From Arthrobacter gandavensis (GTDB lineage Bacteria; Actinomycetota; Actinomycetes; Actinomycetales; Micrococcaceae): DNA of 64,000 bases. The stretch spans positions 765,387 through 829,386 of the forward strand of contig NZ_JADKYW010000003.1 of the NCBI RefSeq assembly GCF_015355785.1, written 5' to 3'. The notes beneath the pieces are model-generated. The model ran no database searches and was not told the DNA's origin. It saw nothing but the letters and a program-made list of their open reading frames with translations. A program made the position numbers and the translations under genes. Shown piece after piece: positions 60,138 to 64,000 of the stretch; positions within the stretch are counted from its first letter, which is position 1; each line of letters starts with the position of its first letter.

Positions 60138-61511
60138 CTAAACCGCAGGAATCGCTTTCCCTGGATTGAGGATTCCCATTGGATCGAAAACGGCTTTGAT
60201 CTGCTGCTGAAGCGCCAGCACTTCGGCCTGCTGCTCCTGCGGCAGCCAGCGCAGCTTGAACTGCCCAACACCGTGCTCGCCGGTAATCGTGCCGCCCATG
60301 CGCAGGGCAACTGTGATGGATTCGTCCAGGGCGGCATTGAGCCGTTCGACGCCGTCGGCGCCCTCCTCTGAAGCGATCCAGAAGGTGGGGTGCAGGTTGC
60401 CGTCACCGGCATGTGCCACCACCTTGAGCTGCACCCGGTGGTCCGAGGCCATCCGCTCCAGTTCGGCAACGTAGTGCACCAGCTGTGACCGCGGCACGGC
60501 GACGTCCTCGCCTACGCGGATCTCATGCTCGACGTCGTCCCCCCGACTGTGCCTTCGCAGGTCCAGGAGCCGCTCGGCTTCCTCCGACCCCTCGCTGCTG
60601 ACGGTACCGCCGAGTTCGGTGAGGACTGCCCGGACTGCGGCTGCCTCGGCTTCGGCGCCGAATCCATCCGTCTGGATCAGGAGCAGCGCGCCGCCGCGCG
60701 CACCCAGGTCAGAGCCGTGGGCGCCGTCGAGCGCCGCCATGGTGGCGCCGTCGAGCAGTTCCATGATGGACGGCTGGACCCGTGCGGCGCCGACGGCCAG
60801 CACTCCTGCTGCGGCGGTGCGGAAGTTGGGAAAGAATGCCGCGACGGTCCGTACGTCGCTGGGCAGGTACCGAAGCCGTACTGTCACGCCCACCACAATG
60901 CCCAGCGTGCCTTCGGATCCGGTAAAGAGTCCGGTCAGGTCGTAACCGGCCACGCCCTTGAAACTCTGGTGTCCGGTGTGGATCAAGGTGCCGTCGGCCA
61001 GCACCACGTCCAGCGCAAGCACTGAATCCCTGGTTACGCCATACTTCGCGCAGCGCAGGCCTCCGGCATTGGTGGCGACGTTGCCTCCGATGGTGGAGAT
61101 CTTGTAGCTGGCCGGGTCCGGCGCATACATCAGGCCATGCGGCTTCACCGCTTCGTTGAGGTCGGCATTGACCACCCCCGCTTCTACGACGGCCAGTTCG
61201 TCACCGGGGCGGATAGCAAGGATGCGGTCCATTTTCTCAAGACTCAGGATGATGCAGTTGCGGGTGGCGTGCGCTCCGCCCGATACCCCGGTTCCGGCGC
61301 CGCGGGGAACGACGGCGGTGCCGGTGCGCGAAGCCCAGCGTAGGGTTTCCTGCACATCGGCTACCGATTCCGCCCAGACGACCGCGAGGGGATCGATGAG
61401 TTCCTGCACCGGGCCCTGGTCCCGGGCATACATTCTCAGTGTCTCCGGGTCCGTATCGATGCGGATGCCGGGGATGGACACTTCCAGGTCATGCAGGGCA
61501 GGCGAGCTCAT
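60138..61511 (-). CDS. FAD-linked oxidase (GlcD/D-2-hydroxyacid dehydrogenase type)
   Basis: A 457-residue flavoprotein of the VAO/PCMH family. The FAD-binding region (about 30-210) has AVVPRGAGTGVSGGA, TIGGNVATNAGGLRCAKYGV and GSEGTLGIVVGVTVRL. The C-terminal FAD-oxidase domain has VAHAGDGNLHPTFW and the metal-associated ITGEHGVGQFKL. It probably oxidises glycolate, D-lactate or another 2-hydroxy acid and passes electrons to the respiratory chain. No GlcE or GlcF subunits adjoin it. It converges on GH13 copy 2 with 15 bp between. Confidence 0.92.
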   Translation of the reverse strand: MSSPALHDLEVSIPGIRIDTDPETLRMYARDQGPVQELIDPLAVVWAESVADVQETLRWASRTGTAVVPRGAGTGVSGGAHATRNCIILSLEKMDRILAIRPGDELAVVEAGVVNADLNEAVKPHGLMYAPDPASYKISTIGGNVATNAGGLRCAKYGVTRDSVLALDVVLADGTLIHTGHQSFKGVAGYDLTGLFTGSEGTLGIVVGVTVRLRYLPSDVRTVAAFFPNFRTAAAGVLAVGAARVQPSIMELLDGATMAALDGAHGSDLGARGGALLLIQTDGFGAEAEAAAVRAVLTELGGTVSSEGSEEAERLLDLRRHSRGDDVEHEIRVGEDVAVPRSQLVHYVAELERMASDHRVQLKVVAHAGDGNLHPTFWIASEEGADGVERLNAALDESITVALRMGGTITGEHGVGQFKLRWLPQEQQAEVLALQQQIKAVFDPMGILNPGKAIPAV

Positions 61512-61520
61512 GGAAGAAGG

Positions 61521-61991
61521 CTACCGGCCGCCCATGAAACGGCCATAACGTTGCAGAACGTTGCGCCACAGGGCTTCTGCTTCCTCGCGCTGACCTGCGC
61601 CGTCTAGGACAGCATCAAACCCGGTGTGTGTGATCGTCACTGCCGTACCCGCCCCTTCAGCGGAGAAGCTAATGGTTACCGTGGCGGAGCCGGTACCCGG
61701 GTTCCAATCCAGCTCAAGCAGTTCGCCCGGCCGGATCTCCCGGACCTCAGCATGCGTAACCGTCTCCTCTTCCTCACTGGTTTCCACCAGGGCACCGCCT
61801 TCGAACTCCACGTGCGTGCCTTCGCCGAACGCCGTGAAATCCGCAGGCCACCACAGGTGCGGGTACTCGTGGAACCCCCGGAAGGCCTCATCGGTTTCAC
61901 GGGGAACCAGGCAGGTCTCCACTACGTCAGCTCTCGGCTCACGGAAGTTGGCCGGCTCAGGTTCCGGGGCATGGGAGAAAAGCGATGTCAT
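61521..61991 (-). CDS. SRPBCC (START-like/AHSA1) domain protein
   Basis: A 156-residue protein with a helix-grip fold: an early conserved DEAFRGFHEYPHLWWP, strands EGGALVETSEEEETVTHAEV and IRPGELLELDWNP, and the C-terminal helix GQREEAEALWRNVLQRYGRF. AHSA1-like proteins bind hydrophobic ligands or act with Hsp90. It lies 9 bp upstream of the FAD-oxidase gene on the same strand, so the two may be co-transcribed. Upstream of it begins the repeat-rich region. Confidence 0.85.
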   Translation of the reverse strand: MTSLFSHAPEPEPANFREPRADVVETCLVPRETDEAFRGFHEYPHLWWPADFTAFGEGTHVEFEGGALVETSEEEETVTHAEVREIRPGELLELDWNPGTGSATVTISFSAEGAGTAVTITHTGFDAVLDGAGQREEAEALWRNVLQRYGRFMGGR

Positions 61992-62141
61992 CTTCCCAGC
62001 CTACGCAGTCTCGCTGGCGGCGCTCCACCGGGTTCGGCTTTGGTTCCCAGCTGGCGTGATGGGTGATGCCCGTGTGACCGCCGCCCGTCGTGGTTCTTCA
62101 GCCGCTGCGGAGGTATTTGTGTGGAAGACTCACCGCCGACG

Positions 62142-63790
62142 GTGGTTCCCAACCGTCGTGGCGGCTGGGCCCATGGGATTCTCCGGTATCCGTGGTTCCC
62201 AGTCGTCGTGGCGGTTGATGCCTAAGGGACTCTGCAGCATCCGTGGTTCCCTGTCTTCCTGGCTGCTGATGCCCATGGGACTCTCCGCCAACCGTGGTTC
62301 CCAGCCGTCGTGGCGGAGGTGGCCCGTGAGGTTTTCCGGCTCCCGCGCTTCCCTACCGTCGTGGCGGATGTTGCCTAGTGTGGTCCAGGGGGTGAACGGA
62401 TGTCACAGAGGGTGGGAGCCCGGCCGGGCGGCTGCCTCTGGGCGGGGTGCGGCGGCCGGGAACGAGTCCTCGTGGCGGGGGCGGCGACAGAGCTTCCCAG
62501 CCGTCGTGTCGGCTGATGCCCAGGGGACTTTGTGCGCACCGTGGTTCCCGGCCGTCGTGACGGTTGTGGTCCGTGAGGCACTCCCCTGCGATGGTTCCCA
62601 ACCGTGGTGACAGGTGTTGCCGCATGTGGCCCCGCTAGCACCAAGTTCCACAAAGGATGGGAAGCGCGGGCGTGCCGGACTAGGGGAGGAAGGAGAAAGG
62701 ATCCGGGACGGTTGCCGGGCCGGGCCGCCGCCCTCGACGGGGCGCGGTGGCTGGAACGAGGCCTCGTGGCGGGGACACCTACCGTGCTTCCCAACCGTCG
62801 TGGCGTCTGATGCCCATGGGACTCTCCGCCAACCGTGGTTCCCAGCCGTCGTGGCGGAGGTGGCCCGTGAGGTTTTCCTGCTCCCGTGCTTCCCTACCGT
62901 CGTGGCGGATGTTGCCTAGTGTGGTCCAGGGGGTGAACGGATGTCACAGAGGGTGGGAGCCCGGGGCGGGAGACGTCCTCCGTGCGGGGGGCGGCGGCCG
63001 GGAACAGGTCCTCGTGGCCGGGCCGGCGACAGTGCTTCCCAGCCGTCGTTGCGGTTGATGCGCATGGGACTCTCCTCCATCCGTGGTTCCCAGCCGTCGT
63101 GGCGGCTGATGCCCATAGGACTACGCACCATCCATGGCTCCCAGCCGTCGTGACGGTTGTGGTCCATGAGGCACTCCTCTGCGAAGGTTCCCACCCGTGG
63201 TAACAGGTGTTGCCGCATGTGGCCCCGCTAGCAGCAAGTTCCACAAAGGATGGGAAGCGCGGGCGTGCCGGGCTTAGGGAGGCAGGAGAAAGGACACCGG
63301 GACGGTTGCCGGTCCGGGCCGCCGCCCTGGGCGGGGCGCGGTGGCTGGAACGAGGCCTCATATCGGGGACACCTACCGTGCTTCCCAGCCTTCGTGGCTT
63401 TGACACCTGTAAGGCACTGCACCATCCGCGCTTCCCATCCGTTGTGATGGAGGTGGCCCGTGAGGCATTCCCCGGGGGATGGTTCCCTGCCGTCGTGACG
63501 GTTGTTGTCTGGTGTGGTCCCGGGGGTGAACAGAAGTCACAAGGGGTGGGTGTAAGGTCCGGGCCGCCGCCCTCGACGGGGCGCGGTGGCTGGAACGAGT
63601 CCTCATATCGGGGAGACCTACCGTGCTTCCCAACCGTCGTGGCGTCTGATGCCCATGGGACTCTCCGCCAACCGTGCTTCCCGGTCGTCGTGGCGGAGGT
63701 GGCCCGTGAGGCACTCCCGTGCGATGGTTCCCGCCCGTCGTGACGGTTGTTCCCTGCTGTGGTCCCGGGGGTGAACGGATGCCTCAGGGG
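62142..63790. repeat. Nested tandem-repeat array (~51-bp units in blocks with alternating linkers)
   Basis: About twenty diverged units begin with G(T/C)G(G/C)TTCCC-A-CCGTCGTGGCG; the best-conserved continuation is TGATGCCCATGGGACTCTCC. Unit starts are near 62142, 62192, 62243, 62294, 62345; 62490, 62541, 62592; 62784, 62835, 62886; 63032, 63083, 63134, 63185; 63378, 63430, 63480; 63623, 63674, 63725. Blocks are separated by ~120-190-bp linkers of two kinds: A with GTGTGGTCCAGGGGGTGAAC (62379, 62920; related near 63512 and 63760) and B with CAGGTGTTGCCGCATGTGGC (62611, 63204). Degenerate units start near 62040. The open frames here carry only repeat peptides and are not called as genes. Confidence 0.85.
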
Positions 63791-63825
63791 GTGGGAGCCC
63801 GGGTCCAGGCCGCCGGCCGTGGACG

Positions 63826-63892
63826 GCAGCCCCGGGCAGAAACCACAGCCGGGCAGAAACCACACCCGGGCAGAAGCCGCAGCCGGGCAGGA
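63826..63892. repeat. 16-bp tandem repeat at the array edge
   Basis: Four successive diverging copies of GCCGGGCAGAAACCACA-like sequence (CCCGGGCAGAAACCACA, GCCGGGCAGAAACCACA, CCCGGGCAGAAGCCGCA, GCCGGGCAGGACCGG). The last ~100 bp of the window show no gene. Confidence 0.8.
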
Positions 63893-64000
63893 CCGGCGCG
63901 GGCAAGGCATCAGCCGCGGGTTCCCGGTCCAGGGCCACAGGCCATGGTCCAGGGTGAGCGCACGGCAGCCAGACAAGACGAGAAGCCAGAGAAGGCAGGC

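Noticed and set aside
62040..63900. CRISPR array
   Set aside because: Units are diverged and the linkers are themselves repeated rather than unique spacers of constant length; no cas gene is present.
62894..63976. 360-codon minus-strand open frame in the repeat array
   Set aside because: The translation is only repeat-derived peptide, and comparable open frames occur on the plus strand; the 51-bp period preserves frame by itself.

Overview
The window is high-GC, densely coded chromosomal DNA from an actinobacterium, most likely an Arthrobacter-type member of the Micrococcaceae. This rests on the protein families (DUF3027, DUF3263, DUF4032, LytR_C and CHAD proteins, an XPB-type helicase with its large partner, an orphan WXG100 protein), on frequent GTG/TTG starts and on 4-bp ATGA/GTGA gene overlaps. 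No phage, plasmid backbone, transposase, integrase or CRISPR array was seen. One tRNA (Thr, anticodon TGT) is present and there is no rRNA.

Layout. 0-7.5 kb: the serC 3' end, a convergent csp/DUF3027/MFS operon, then the XPB helicase pair. 7.6-13.5 kb: a MalT-like LuxR regulator, an OmpR-type two-component system and a WXG100 protein. 13.6-19.6 kb: groEL under two tandem CIRCE boxes, a TM2 protein, a second cold-shock gene, LytR_C and DUF3263 proteins, uracil-DNA glycosylase and a siderophore-interacting protein. 19.6-27.5 kb: a ThrE-type exporter, a FemABX-like transferase, a luciferase-like oxidoreductase, an MFS protein that appears to lack a segment including motif A, a CHAD protein and an aldo/keto reductase.

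27.5-34.5 kb: a maltose-type ABC importer (two permeases and a lipoprotein binding protein), a GH13 alpha-glucosidase and a LacI-type regulator. A LacI-type operator lies between the divergent arms. The importer has no ATPase of its own; an MsmK/UgpC-type ATPase lies at 54961-56049 beside otsAB, and a second GH13 gene at 58383-60122 shares a 760-bp identical tract with the first. Uptake and cleavage of alpha-glucosides and trehalose synthesis are therefore split between two nearby loci.

34.5-42.4 kb: small housekeeping and hypothetical genes (DoxX, ZapE, DUF1540, HNH, S4, PTH2, an orphan Xre/MbcA-like protein, a truncated LysE). 42.5-51 kb: an accessory catabolic divergon. HyuA/HyuB plus a cysteine amidohydrolase run one way; a CaiB-type CoA-transferase, an HMG-CoA-lyase-like enzyme without the usual catalytic Cys, and a GntR regulator run the other way. 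The shared intergenic region holds a paired GntR-like operator and two good promoters. 51.3-62 kb: tRNA-Thr, a DsbA-like thioredoxin, otsAB, msmK, DUF4032, DUF4190, GH13, an FAD-linked oxidase and an SRPBCC protein.

62.0-64.0 kb: about 2 kb with no recognisable gene. It is built from roughly twenty diverged ~51-bp units arranged in blocks, with alternating linkers that recur at ~540-595 bp. This nested array is the least explained feature of the window.
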